A stretch of DNA of 64,000 nucleotides from Arbacia lixula (taxonomy: Eukaryota; Echinodermata; Echinoidea; Arbacioida; Arbaciidae), in assembly GCA_963669155.1 (NCBI GenBank), contig OZ022585.1:25687213-25751212 (forward strand), given 5' to 3'. The stretch's first letter is position 1, and each line of letters opens with the position of its first letter. A program made the position numbers and the translations under genes. Below, one piece after another: positions 37,601 to 52,300 of the stretch. Under the pieces are notes generated by a model, which saw only the letters and a program-made list of their open reading frames with translations, was not told the origin of the DNA and did no database searches.

Positions 37601-39937
37601 ATCATGTGGGCATACTGAGATACAAGTATCATGTGAGCATACTGAGATACATTCACACAGACCATTGCTGGAGGAGACGATGCTGTACTGCTTTCTTAAA
37701 AGAGTAGGTCTTTTTCATATTTTTGCTTGCGGTGGGATGGGAATTCTAAATATCAGGGCCAGACTATCTAACTGAGTTATGTGCAAGTTCAGTCCTTGGG
37801 TTAAATAAATCTTGATTTATCAATTGTCTAGTGAGGTATGGATGAATTTGCAAATTAGCTTGAAATATCGTAGGAGGTAGAAGGTCTGAATTTAGTCTTT
37901 GTTGAAAATGTTCTGTGTTCCTATTGAGCTTGCTGTAGAAAAAGATTAATGCATTTTCTTCAACCGTTAATTATTTTGACGTTTTGTTTGCAGGTGTATC
38001 ATTTGATCTGAATCCACTGAAGCGTGAGAAGGGCCATTACAACGTAACCTTTGGGGATTATGACTACTTCATCAATGTGTGTACAGACATCTGGGGTAGC
38101 CCCTGCAGTCAGGCCAGCCCTTCAGCCTCCCCAGGAAACCCTGCCGCTTGCCAGGCCAGAAGAGACGGGTAGGGTATGACTGACAGGGGATAGGAACCAT
38201 TCAGTCCCAGGGGCTTCATCCCAAGTCTGATGGCATGAAATAGACACCCTCAACCATTACATCCTATTGGGGAAAGAATCATTCTCAGGGCTTCTTTTGT
38301 TCCTCAGAAATTGAATGATGGAACTAGTGAAACAGCTTTTCACAGAAGTATCATGGAAACATATATGACAGTAACCAGTACCTAAAATATCTGCTCCAAA
38401 CGACTTCAGTTCTTGTAAGCCTTGATCTGCAGGTTCCACTATTGATTGTCCTGTTAGCGTACAGTGAAACCTGCTTCAGCAAATTCCCTTTTAATAAGAC
38501 CACCTGTATTTCTTTCTTTGAAGAATGTTTCTCATGGAAACCTATGTTGAAGGAACCTGTACATAAAGTCCACTTGTTCACAAAAGATGCATTCCCTGAC
38601 AGGTCTCTATCTGCAGGTGTGCCTGTATCTATTGTGCTTATTCCCTATTATTGTAACCTGTACCTAGAGACCCCTTGTAGTCTTTATCTACAGGTGTGCC
38701 TGTATCTATTGTGCTTATTCCCTATTATTGTAACCTGTACCTAAAGACCCCTTGTAGTCTTTATCTACAGGTGTGCCTGTATCTATTGCGCTTATTCCCT
38801 ATTATTGTAACCTGTACCTAAAGACCCCTTGTAGTCTTTATCTACAGGTGTGCCTGTATCTATTGCGCTTATTCCCTATTATTGTAACCTGTACCTAGAG
38901 ACCCCTGTAGTCTTTATCTACAGGTGTGCCTGTATCTATTGCGCTTATTCCCTATCATTGTAACCTGTACCTAGAGACCCCTGTAGTCTTTTTCTACAGG
39001 TGTGCCTGTATCTATTGCGCTTATTCCCTATCATTGTAACCTGTACCTAGAGACCCCTGTAGTCTCTATCTGCAGGTGTGCTTGTATCTATTGTGCTTGT
39101 TCCCTATCATTGTAACCTGTACCTAAAGACCCCTGTAGTCTTTATCTACAGGTGTGCCTGTATCTATTGTGCTTGTTCCCTATTATTGTAACCTGTACCT
39201 AAAGACCCTTGTAGTCTTTATCTACAGGTGTGCCTGTATCTATTATGCTTGTTCCCTCTCCCTACAGGAGTGGGGAGTCATATATCCTGGGGACCACCAA
39301 CACCTCGCTGGGTTACTTTGATGGAATCATCAAGCTGACATACCTGGGAGGGACACCTTACCGCTCCACCCATGGACCGGGCCAGCCTAGGATGGTAAGA
39401 CAGACAGCATGGGGGAATGCAGTAACTGACATAAGCAGAGATACATGGAAGTGATATAGTGAGGAATTGTACTAATGTGGTATGTACAGTGAAGCCTGTT
39501 TTAGCAACCACATGTATATAGAAGGACACCCTCACTCCTGAGCTATGTTTCTAACTCAAACTTCATCCTCGTCTCTCTTTTTAACTCTCGCCATCCCGCT
39601 ATCTGTGTCGTTATCTCACTTTTTTTATTAATATCTATCTCTGTTTCTTTTCTTCTCTTTCTATTCCTTTCCTTTTTGCTCTGCTCTCTCTTTATTCATT
39701 CCTTCTTTCTCCACCCATCTCTTGTCCCATTCCTTTTGGTTTTGATCTTCATATCTCCACCCTTTCTCTACCCTTCTCTCTCTCTATCCCCTTCTGTCTC
39801 TGCCCACTGCCCTCTCCTCTCTCTCTCCCCTACCTCTCTCCACACTCTCTCTCCCCCTCTCTATGTTTCCCTTTCTCTCTCTCTCTCTCTCTCTTACTCT
39901 CTCTCTCTCTCCCTCTCTCCCTCTCTATATTTCCTTC

Positions 39938-39970
<33 letters not shown>

Positions 39971-39996
39971 CTCTCCCCCTCTCTGTTTCCCTTCCT

Positions 39997-40049
<53 letters not shown>

Positions 40050-40075
40050 CTCTCCCCCTCTATGTTTCCCTTCCT

Positions 40076-40118
<43 letters not shown>

Positions 40119-40326
40119 CTTCTCTCTTCCCCTCACCTCCCAGACAGAGATAGCTTTCCTGTGTGACCCCAATGCAGATGTTGGCACACCCCAGTACTTC
40201 CAAGAAAACAACGCCACATACTTCTTCCGTTGGTACACGAAGCACGCCTGCCCAGAGCAGCCTGTAGAGTGTGTGGTAACAGATGAGGCCAGGAAAGAAC
40301 AGTATGACCTCTCAAGGTATGTGTGT

Positions 40327-40388
<62 letters not shown>

Positions 40389-43300
40389 GTGTGTGTAAAG
40401 GATGTGTCTGTTCGTCCATCCTGGATCCATTTACATAATATCTTGAGAACCTTTAAACTGATTTGCCTCAAACTAAGCACCTGTATGTATGTAAGTCATG
40501 AAGCTAATGGCCTGTTGTGTAGAATTGAGGTTAAATCTGAATGAGGCCAAAGGTCAAAGAATTTTGATATTCAAGCCCGATAATCCAATAGCTGCAATGG
40601 GTATTTAAAAAGAACATAGATGTTTGTTATTGATGATGGAATCCACATGTTCATTTTCTATCCATCTCCTCTTTCTCTGCTTAGTTCTATCTCTTGTCTC
40701 ATGTTGGAGTTTGTGTGTGTGTGTGTGTGTGATTGTGTATGTGACTTTTGTAACCTTCACTTTGTATAATTGTTCAGTATTGCTATCCTAGGTTGTAATG
40801 TAAAGGTTCCTGTTCATATCTGGACTTTCATCTCATGGGTTCTAAGGTTTGTCTAATGAAATGAAATGGAATCATGTATTGAAGAAAAGATTGGATGTAA
40901 AGCAAGGTAGCCGTGTATGCTGATTGGATTGATGATACTGTGTGCCTGTGTTGTGAAGCGTTTTGAAGTAAAATTGAGTTCAGGTTCATCTACTTCACTT
41001 TGGCAGTAAATGGAGGGTTGGAGTAAAGATGATGGGAACCGGAATTATGTTTTTTCATCATCACAGGCCCTGGTCTTGTTTAATTTCACATGATCCTCAA
41101 ATCAAACGAGAATGGTGCTCATTGTCATGTTAGAACAGTTCTGCCATAATTACAGGTTTTAAGCACTACAGTCCACTACCTTCATTCCACAACGGCCATA
41201 TGGTGACAGTCACAAACATCTACGTGAATGATGTCAAATATTTATCATCATATGCAATGAATGACGTCAGTTCAAACTTCTATGACTTTCTTTTTTCCTG
41301 TTCGATTTCACTCAATTTCTTTTTGTGATACTATGAGACTGTAATGAATGGGTCACTTTTCTCTTGTTTCTGTGGTCAGCCTATCCAAAGCCCTGGAGGA
41401 AGAAAACTGGTCATTTGTGGACGACAAGAATCCGGCTGATCGCAAGAAGTATTACATCAATGTTTGTCGGCCGGTCAACCCATACCTGACCTGTGGGGCT
41501 TTTGCTGGAGCCTGCCAGACGTCCTTTGGCGACAAGGTCAGGGGTCAAATTACCTGTCACTACTGATGCAAGACGCTGACATCTAACACACACCGCTATT
41601 ATTACCAGCCACAACAGATAAAGACAACAGATTAAAACAGCTCAGTTTTTTCAACCATATTGATACCAAGACCAAGACCAACACTAACACTAACACTAAC
41701 ACCACCAACAACACCAAAAGGATACTAACACTCACACCACATCAAGCACCAATACTAGCACCACATCCAACACCAACACTAACACCACCAAAAATGATAC
41801 TAACACTCACACCACATCAAGCACCAATACTAACACCACATCCAACCCCAACACTAACACCACCAACAATGATACTAACACTCACACCACATCAAGCACC
41901 AATACTAACAACACATCCAACACCAACACTAACACCACCAACAATGATACTAACACTCACACCACATCCAGCACCAACACCAGCACCAACAACTAACACA
42001 CGCACCACATCCAGCTCCAACACCTACACCAGTACCAGAACCAACAACAACTTCAATTCATGAACTAGCATGTAGACACTTACACAAATTCCAACACTTC
42101 TGAATTTCTGAATGAAGTTGCTTTTAATCAATTGTTGCCATGTATTTCAGACCGCAATATTTTTCAAAGTTCAAAGCATTGGTGTATTTGTTGGCTGTAT
42201 TAATAATTGAGTGTGTAGACCTCTATTGGATTTGTGTATCATTGGTGTTCTATGTATTATTATTTTGTATGTAGGAGACTGTTTCCATTGAGAATTTGGG
42301 TGTACCGTCAGCCCCTCCCTCCATTGAGAGTAGTGGGCATCTGCTGCTAACATACGTGAATGGCAGCCAGTGTGGAGAGACCCGCATGACCAGCCACATC
42401 CACTTCACCTGCAACAAGGGCACACTGGTGAGTGCAACATTCTGCAGTATCAAGTTTAGCTCTGACATTTTATGATATCGTAGCCCTTTTCAGTGAAGAG
42501 TACTACTCTGTCAAGGGGCTCTGTCTTTAAAGATGAAAGATGTATTATACAAACATACATACGTAACAAAATACTGTTATACAATGACATAAGGTATAAA
42601 TGATAGGAGGTAAAAATGAGTATATGGTTTAAGACAAAACTATTTAAGACATTAAAATAAATCAATTTATGATTTTAAGTAAATTAAAAACAAAAGTACA
42701 AAAATATGTATGACATGATGAAACGAGAGAGAAGTTACAACCAACCATGATGAGATATGTTGATGCAAGGACTAAAGAAAGAAAGAGTGAAACACCACCC
42801 CAGTATTAACCTATTGGCTCCTGGATGATCTAATGCATGAACACATGTAGCATCCTCTCTTATTTCTACCACTTTAATACTTGTATGTGGAGACATTCGC
42901 TCAGGTATTTCATGCAATAAAGACATAATTAGATCATTATAGATAATAGCATCATAGAACCATATACAGACTTCTCTTGTAGGGAGGGTGGGATTTCTGA
43001 CATATCAGGCATTGGTCTGGCATGGATCTAATATAACAGTAGAATTCAACATTCTAAGAGTTCGCTTAAGGTGTATCTTGAGAGGTGAACCTCAAACAAC
43101 GAGCATTTTTTATTTATTTTGGGGTATGCCTCTATCTCCTAACAGGCCAGCACCCCTCGATTACTAGAAGTGGTAGATTCATGCACCTACAGTTTCATAT
43201 GGGAGACAGAAGCGGCCTGTCCCATTGATGTTTCAGAGGGAGAAAACTGTACTGTGAGGGACTTGAATTCAGATTATGTCTTCAATCTCCAACCACTGAT

Positions 43301-46300
43301 GAAGACGAGAGCTGATGATAGCTGCTACCAAGTCTTTGGACCTGACAACAAAGTGTACAAGGTGACTGAGTACTCGTACTGTGTCACATATCATAGCTTA
43401 CCATGGCTTACCATAGCTTACCATAGCTTACCATAGCTTACCATAGCCTACCTTAGCTTACCATAGCTTACCATAGCTTACCTTAGCTTACCATAGCTTA
43501 CCATAGCTTACCATAGCTTACCATAGCTTGCCATGGCTTACCTTAGCTTACCTTAGCTTACCTTAGCTTACCATAGCTTATACATGTACCAGGAAGTATA
43601 GACAAGGTCTGCTTCAAATGCGAGTTGGGTTTAGTTTGTTTTTATGCCTCCGCCACGAAGTGGCCGGAGGCATTATGTTTTCGGGTTGTCCGTCCGTCCG
43701 TCCGTCCGTCCGTCCGTCCCGAATCCGTTTAGGCAATATCTTGAGAACCGTCAAGCAGATTTGCTTCAAACTTGGTACATGTATGTATTGCATGAAACTA
43801 ATGAAGTGTGTAAAATTGGGGTCAAATCTGATTGAGGTCAAAGGTCAAAGGTCAATGGACTTTGTAAAAATTGCCCAAAAATGACCATTTCCACAATAAA
43901 TCCAAATCCAAGGATGCAATTCTCATTAAACATGGTACAAATATGGATCACTACTTGAGAATAGACTGGTGATATTTTTAGTAAAATTCCTGAAATGTCA
44001 TAGGTCAAAGGTCAATGAAATTTGTGAAAAATTGTCAAAAATTGACCTTTTTCACATTAAATCCAAATCCAAGGATGCAATTCTCATTATACATGGTACA
44101 ATGATAGATCACTACTTGGGGATAGACTGGTGACATTTTTGGTAAAATTCCTGAAAGTTCAGAGGTCAAAGGTTAATGAACTTTGCCAAAATTGGCTAGA
44201 AATTGCCCCAAACTTTAAATTTTTCACAATAAATCCAAATCCAATGGTGCAATTCCAACCAAAGATAGTGAAACGATGGATCATTACTTGGGGGTAGACT
44301 GGTAACATTGTTGGTGAAATTCCTGGAAGGTCAGAGGTCAAAGGTCAATGAACTTTGCAAAAATTGATATTTTTCACAATAAACCGAAATCCAAATCCAA
44401 TGTCGCAATTCTAACTAAACATGCTACAGAGATGTATCACTTTATGGAGGAAGACTGGTGAAAGTTTAAGTAAAACTCCTGAGAGTTCAAAGGTCAAAGG
44501 TCAATGAACTTTGCCAAAAATTAGCTAAAAATTGCCCCCAAAGTGATAATTTTCAAAATATATCCAAATCCAATGGAGCAATACCAACCAAACATGGTGC
44601 AAAGATGGATCACTACTAGACTGATGACATTTTTGGTGAAATTTCTCAAAGGTCAGGGATCAAAGGTCAATGAACTTTGCCAAAATTGGCTAAAAATTGC
44701 CCCCAAATAGATATTTTTCACATTGAATCCAATACTAATGATTCAATTCAAACCAAATATAGTATAGAGATGTATCACTTCATGGAGGTAGACTGGTAAA
44801 GTTTGGGTAAAATTCCTGAAAGGTCAAAGGTCAATAAACTTCACCCCAAATTGGCTAATTTTAAACAAACTTGATGCAAGGATGGATTTAGACAGACTGG
44901 CTAGATTGGAAGTCAAAGAAGGAAGAGGTCAAAGGTCAATGAACATTGCCAAAGTTAGCTAAACTTGAAAAAAGAAAATGTGATACTTTCATTTCACATA
45001 GGAGCAATGGTACATTGCCCACCAAACATACACATTTTCTGAGAATAGCAAAGAGGCGGAGGCATATTTATCGACTGCGTGGCAGTCGAATTGCTCTAGT
45101 TCCACCTAACGTCCCTCACTGTCCTCTTCATCCTTGATATCACCTCCCCTCCTTCTCCTCCAACTGCTCTTCTCAATGATTTGACCTTTTTTTGTATCAT
45201 TTTCTATCAATTTATTTATAAACCAATATAGTCAACTAGATAGAAAATATAATTCAATTCAATTAAGTTTAGTACAGTCGAATTTAACTCGATGAAATTG
45301 AACACAACCTATTAAGTTTTCTTTCAATGTTTCCTCATGGAGGGTGTACGAATGAATACTAATTAGGAGATAGACAAACTTGCAGCAATAAAATGTGGTT
45401 GTATTCTTACAGGATATTTGACCCTTTTCTGGGATGAACAAATGGAAAGGAAAGAGTGAACGAGGAGAGATGGATTTTCATTATATTCTCTAGTATGTAT
45501 TATTAATGTGTATCAGTGTTTTGATAAAAGTGTCATAACACGTGATGATGATTATGATGTCAATGAAAGAAATAAATGTCCATTCAATGATTGCAGCTGA
45601 ACATCTGTGGTGGAGTGCCGTCTTGCCCGGATGGTCCAGGGGCATGTTTGGCATCAGACACACCCGCTAGCTCCCTGGGCGTGGCTACGACCACACCCAT
45701 CTTCTCAGACGAGGGACTGCTCACTCTGGAGTACCTCAACGGCAAGTTTGACTCCAGCACAGGTGAGTACAAGTGCAGCTCTCAAGCTGGCTGTGGGCTG
45801 TGTAGGATCTAGTCACCAACAACTATATGACAACAAACACTGCTGATTCTGCTTGTGTCATGCTGATAACTGTGATAAAGATGGGGGTGGTTTGTCATAG
45901 AATGGTGCCCGTAAATCAACTGCACAATCATTGCATTCACTGACTGTAATCATTGGCAATTAGTGCAGTTGATCTCAGTTGGGAGCAACCACTTTATTTC
46001 TTGTGTACAATTAATCATTCCACTGCCTGTTAGTAAGTGTGCAATGACTGAAAGGTTTTGCCAATATTCTGTTTCCTTGGTTGCCGTGCAGCTGGCCACA
46101 TGTCCACAGTGATTTCCTTCCTGTGTCGCCGCAACGCCTCCCAGACCAACCCATCCTTGGTCTTTGTACGGCAAGAGGGACTACGCTACATCTTCAGTAT
46201 GGACACCCCCCTCGCTTGCCTGCCGGAATCTGTGGACTGCTTGGTGTCTGATAGCCATGGCAACCAGTACGACCTCTCCCCCCTCGCTAAGGATGCTGGG

Positions 46301-49300
46301 AACTGGGAAGCGGTGGACACGAGGCCAGGCCACTCTGGGCTTAGCTATCACATCAACGTGTGTAGGCCGATCAACAAGGGGGCCCCCGACACGGCCACTT
46401 GCAGAGGTAGGGACACACAGCAGCACAGACACTATCCAAATTTGTCTTCATAAGCATCAAGCTTTATTGTAGTAATTTTAGAATAAACTCATTCAATTTA
46501 TTCTAATATATGTATTATTATCATGGTAAATATTTGAATAGATATTTAAATTTGTATCCTCTCCATCTTCTCTTTCACCCCTCACTTTCTATTCTCACCT
46601 TTCTCCATCTTTGTGTGTTTCTTGTTTTCTGTTTGTCTCTCCTTTTCCTTCTCTTCCCCCCATTCCTTCATTTTCTTCCCCTCACCCCATCCCCACTGGT
46701 CCTCCCCCTATCCCCATCCCCGCTGTCCCCCCTCCCTCCCCCCATCCCCACTGGTCCTCCCCCTCTCCCCATCCCCGCTGTCCCCCCTCCCTCCCCCCAT
46801 CCCCACTGGTCCTCCCCCTCTCCCCATCCCCGCTGTCCCCCCTCCCTCCCCCCATCCCCACTGGTCCTCCCCCTCTCCCCATCCCCGCTGTCCCCCCTCC
46901 CTCCCCCCATCCCCACTGGTCCCCCCCCTCTCCCCATCCCCACTGGTCCTCCCCCTCTCCCCATCTCTACTGTCCCCCTCCCCCCCCTCTCCCCATCCCC
47001 ACTGGTCCTCCCCCTCTCCCCATCTCTACTGTCCCCCCTCCCTCCCCCCATCCCCACTGGTCCTCCCCCTCTCCCCATCCCCGCTGTCCCCCCCCTCTCC
47101 CCATCCCCACTGGTCCTCCCCCTCTCCCCATCTCTACTGTCCCCCTCCCCCCCCTCCCCCCGTTCCCGCTGCCCCCCTCCCCCCGTTCCCGCTGCCCCCC
47201 TCCCCCCATTCCCGCTGCCCCCCTCCCCCCATTCCCGCTGCCCCCCTCCCCCCATTCCCGCTGCCCCCCTCCCCCCATCCCCACTGGTCCTCCCCCTCTC
47301 CCCATCCCCACTGGTCCTCCCCCTCTCCCCATCTCTACTGTCCCCCTCCCCCCCCTCTCCCCATTCCCGCTGCCCCCCTCCCCCCATTCCCGCTGCCCCC
47401 CTCCCCCCATTCCCGCTGCCCCCCTCCCCCCATCCCCACTGGTCCTCCCCCTCTCCCCATCCCCGCTGTCCCCTTCCCCCCCCCCCCCCCCCCCCCCCCC
47501 CCTGCAGGTGGGCCAATTGGAGCCTGCCAGACAGACTCAGCCACTAGCAAGGCCTTCAACCTGGGCTACGTGCAGGCAATGCCTGAGGCTGCCACCGACG
47601 GCTCTCTCAGCCTGCGTTATGTGAATGGTGATGTGTGCCATGGGCAATACCATCGCAGCACACGCATCAACTTTGAGTGCTCAGACACTCCAGTAAGTGG
47701 GTGCTGCTTTCAGCTTAAAGCTCCAGTCCATAAAGTCTCTTAGCTGAGCCACTTGGTGTTTTGAAACTGACTTGTGAAAAATCTGTGTAAATAAGCCAAT
47801 GACAATCATGGATCATATGGGACTTACATATGAGTCAAAACTGAGTTGGGTTTTCAGAATGCCACTCTTACTCCTCAGCATCCATCCTGTCTTGATTAAT
47901 GATGTTGATGTTTTGCTTCATGACAAAGTCCCTCAGAAAACTTGCTATAGCTTTCTAAGTTTTCCTGTTTTTTGGCAAATTTGTTAATGTCTGAAAGGTC
48001 TGAAAAGAGCTTTTGTTTAATGTGCATATCACAAAGACAGCATACCGTTTCTCTCTCTTGATATTTTGGTTGCAATCCCTGAGAAAACTTGCCATAGCTT
48101 TTTCAGTTCCCCCCTTTTGTGGCAAGGTTTGTAATGGTCAGTTGATGAGCTTTGGTTTGCTGTGCACATCAAGACAGCAAAGCCCACATGATCTGTTTCC
48201 TATGACTGCTCCTCCCTCTTTGTTGTAGGGCTCCCCCGTCTTCCAGGCAGAGACAGGCGAGTGTGAGTATGTCTTCTCGTGGGAGACGCCAGCAGCGTGC
48301 AAACTACAGGTGAGTCATGCTGCGCTTAGAAAAGCTTGGGGCATGACACAGCGGATTGTAAGAGCGTCTCAAAGCGCTGATTTAGATCACAATTGGCATT
48401 TAAACAGTAGTGCATTTAAAAGTGTTTTTGATGAGCATGGTTCGGGCTCTTCAGTCTGTGCTATCGTGCAGCTTGTTCTGCTAAATATGCCCTAAAGCAA
48501 AGAGCTGAAAGGTGCAAACAGTTTTTATATGGTTCATCTAACCAACGGTGTCGGAAGAGGTTTTAACTTACGATAGGCATTTGAGCGAATTTTTATTCTA
48601 CTGCAAAAATAATATCCATATAGAATTTCATTCTTGCAGACTGCATTTTGTATACGGGGTATTACATCATTAACACTTCCCAAGCCAAGAAGACTGGATT
48701 CCTAATTTTTCTTCTTATATTTAGAGGGAAACCGGAGGAAACTGTTCTGTCCAGGTGCCAGAGTTTGGCTTCCAATTCAACCTCAGCTCGCTCTACACGC
48801 CCCAAGACTACTCCATCTCAACCCCAGAACACAACTACACCATAAACGTCTGTGGACCGCTCCATTCACCCATGGGGGAGTGTGCGACAACAAGCAATGT
48901 TGGGGGCTGCCAGAGAGTAACGGATGGCACCTATAAAAATGCAGGTGAGGAATCTGTGAATGGGTCACAGGTGCTATTTGTGAATGGGTCACAGGTGCTA
49001 TCTGTGAATGGGTCACAGGTGCTCTTTGTGAATGGGTCACAGGTGCTATTTGTGAACGGGTCACAGGTGCTATTTGTGAATGGGTCACAGGTGCTATTTG
49101 TGAATGGGTCACAGGTGCTATTTGTGAATGGGTCACAGGTGCTATTCTCAAAGAATCTACAATCCAAAACTGTCTTAGCCAAGACAGTTTGTATTCTGAA
49201 ATGGACTGTGCCAATTGGCCGATCACAGTTCTGGATGGTGGGGAGCTTCAGTTCAAACTTGAAGATCACTCCAGACAACTTAGTGGATGAAATAGCACTG

Positions 49301-52300
49301 GAGAAGGCAAAGAATAACTGTAGATAAATGACAGAGTTTGCAGGCCTGTAGTAAGTATGAAATGTTTGTTTGGATGACTTTGTAATTTGTATATTTGAGG
49401 CAAACTTCATACCAAACTTACTAAAAACATTTTAAAAATTTGTCTTTCAATGTTTGAGAGGTGTGATGCTGACTGAATGCGGCCAAATAGTCATATACCA
49501 TGCAACGTTCTGTTACACTGCCATAATACTGACAGGATGGAATGCCACAGTGATATGTTTTATTTCTGATTGACTGCTTGTTTTGGTGCATGCCAGGCCT
49601 GTTTAACAAGAACCTGACCTACTCCAGCGGTGTTCTGATGCTGAACTACACACAAGGCTCCACCTGCCACTCTGTGTATCAGAGATCCACTGCAATCAAC
49701 TTCTACTGTGATGAAAATGTGCAAGGTAAGCACTTTAAAGACAGGGTGTCCCTTTTGCACATCCAAAAAATAAAATTTAGTAAAAAACATGCAAAATGGA
49801 AGAAGATTATTATGCTCCCCCCCCCCTCGGATCTCACTAATGCAATGCACTTTCAGCATGTGTGTCCCAAGTTTGCATAAGTCATATTCTATTTTGATCA
49901 AAATCTATTTATCATGCAATTTATGCACACATTCCTTATTCCCTATAATGCACATGATTATGAATAGCGTGAGCACAACTTTGCTCTTTGGTAAAATTTG
50001 TCATTTATGCTGCTTAATATCATTTGATAACTTTGAAGCTGATTACATTCACATCTGTAAAAGTAAAACAAATAGGCATAAGTATATCAATACTTAAAAA
50101 TTTAGCATATCTGAAAATGTAACAAATAGATTAATGGAAAAATTGCTGCTTGTTTTAGGAAAGCCCTGCTTGATTCTTCTTGTGTTAAATGTTATGTAAC
50201 AAATTAATCAATTTTCCTCCTCAACGACGCCCCCTCCCTCCCCTTTATGTAAAAGAAGATGGCGGCAAAGTCTGGTCATTGCATTTACTGTAGCAGTTTG
50301 TGTTCCAGACACCACCGTCACATTATACACAGTGTGTAATGTATATCAGCTGCTTCTCCTGTCCTTCTATGTTTGCTTGTATACCTGCTTCATCCAAAAC
50401 TCCACCCATTCCTTACCCACTTCTTCTTCTTTTTCCCCCTTTCTCCTCCCCCACCCCCCTCCACTGACTTCATATATATCATGCATATCACATGTTTCTC
50501 CTCTGGTTGTTTTTGTCTGCCCACACCCCTTCCCTCCTCCCCCTCCTTCCTCTGATACTCCACCCTCCCTCACCCCCTTCTTCTCCTTCTCCCTTCCCTC
50601 TGTTTCCTCTCCCCTCTTCTGTGACTTCATATGTGTGATGGAGATGATATTTCTCCTATTTTCCTCCCACCCTTCGTTGACCCCTGACCCTTGCCCTTTT
50701 CCCCCAATAGGCAGTGGAGCTCCCCATTACATCCGTGAGACGTCAGACTGCACATACTTGTTTGAGTGGGCCACGCCCCTAGCCTGCCCCCCGTTCAAGG
50801 TGGTGGAGTGCAGCTATCGAGATGGAACCAGCCAGTATGACCTCGCCCCCCTCGCCAAGCTGACCGACAACTACCGTGTGCACGGGGGCGGGAACAGCCT
50901 GAACGGAGATTCCTACGTCATCAATGTCTGCCGCTCTCTCTGGCACCGGCATGGAGCACAAGGTCTCTCATTCTTCTGTGTGCTGTCATGTAACACGCTC
51001 AGACCCAACAGTTTAACAACTGTATTGACATACTACACATATTCCTGCCAATGGTTTAGGGAGGGTTAACCCATTCATGTACAGTTTGAAGTGTGATATT
51101 GTCTATGAATAACTTGGCATTTTGATTTGGGTTTCTAGTATGTTCACTACAAACGCTCACTAGAAACATGTAACTGAACAGATTCATACATTAGTCTAAG
51201 CCAGAAGAATTAGTTTCCAATACAACAAATTTCAAAGTATGAGTAAAATCAAAATTAAAACCAATCAAAATTGATATTTGAATTGGGAAAGTGGTAGGCT
51301 TATGTCTGTAATTTACCTGCACATCAAGTTTTAAAGTAGGTGAGCCTATCACATGTTTCTTGTAATTTGACATTCAATCTCTGAAAGGTATTTTCCATTC
51401 TCATTTTACCTTCCAAACATGTAAATATTTGCCAAAGAAATTTGTGCATTTAAAAACTTGTTTTATTCATCACTTTTTCATGATACATTCAGACAGTCTT
51501 CATGGACAGTATGTGTAAGTGCCTGGATATGTTGACTGCATTGTCATAGTAACTAGGAGTTAAGTGGTTTCTCTCTTATTTCTCTTTTTTTTCAGGTGAG
51601 TTCTGTCCAAGCAATTCTGCAGCGTGCCTGCAAACAACGGACTCCAGCGGGAATACAAGGTAACTACAGAATGTCAGGCACTTACATTTGTTTAAGTGTG
51701 TGTTTTCTAAGTAAACACAATTCTTTTCTCATATTCGTTTTAATTTTATTTTGTGGAGCGTCTTGAGCATTAATCAGAATGAAAAGTAGCCCTATATGAA
51801 TGTTAGGTATGATTATTACAATGTAGAGAGATTCATGTGAAGACTTGGAGATATTAAGAGATGACAAGAACAGCAGCAAACCAATAGCATTGGCCTATTT
51901 AGCACTCACTTTCGAGGGACTGCAACGGTAACCAGCCACAAACAACTATTTATTGATACCCGAAGTTACTGTTTGCAGGTACATCAGACCATTGTCTATA
52001 TAATTATATATGGTAAATACATTGATAAATATTAGGCTTAAGATATATGACGTGTAGGATAATGATCCAAGTGGGCCAATTCGCAGGTATGTTGTAAGCC
52101 CAATTTCAGAACATGACTATGCTCATATGTATTTTCTTCTTGTTATTTCTGTCTAGTTCTATCAGCATTGCTTATGTGGACGACCAAATGAGCATGCAGA
52201 GACTCTAGTATAAGTTTAAAGTCCAAGTTGAAAGCATGATGATTTGATGGCTTGTCTCTCCTGCATCCAGTGACCTCCATCCAGTGGAGGTACATGAGCC

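Larger units (their letters stand above)
37161..46384 (+). repeat. Duplicated block, copy B (exons 11-18)
   Basis: 9224 bp matching copy A (29126-36960) throughout. Exons differ by about two codons. Introns carry substitutions and clean indels, including a 1.46-kb Helitron-like element at 43643-45101. Exon 18 is intact here and joins the rest of the gene. Confidence 0.92.

Noticed and set aside
29126-46384. True receptor with repeats 5-8 duplicated
   Set aside because: Considered because phases would allow it, but the gap, allele-level identity and frameshift in copy A favour an assembly of two alleles. Not fully excluded.
46510-47743. Pro/Ser-rich plus-strand and Gly-rich minus-strand frames of 280-376 codons
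   Set aside because: They lie in the C-rich intron 18 minisatellite in all frames; the real exon 19 starts at 47508 after a CTGCAG acceptor.
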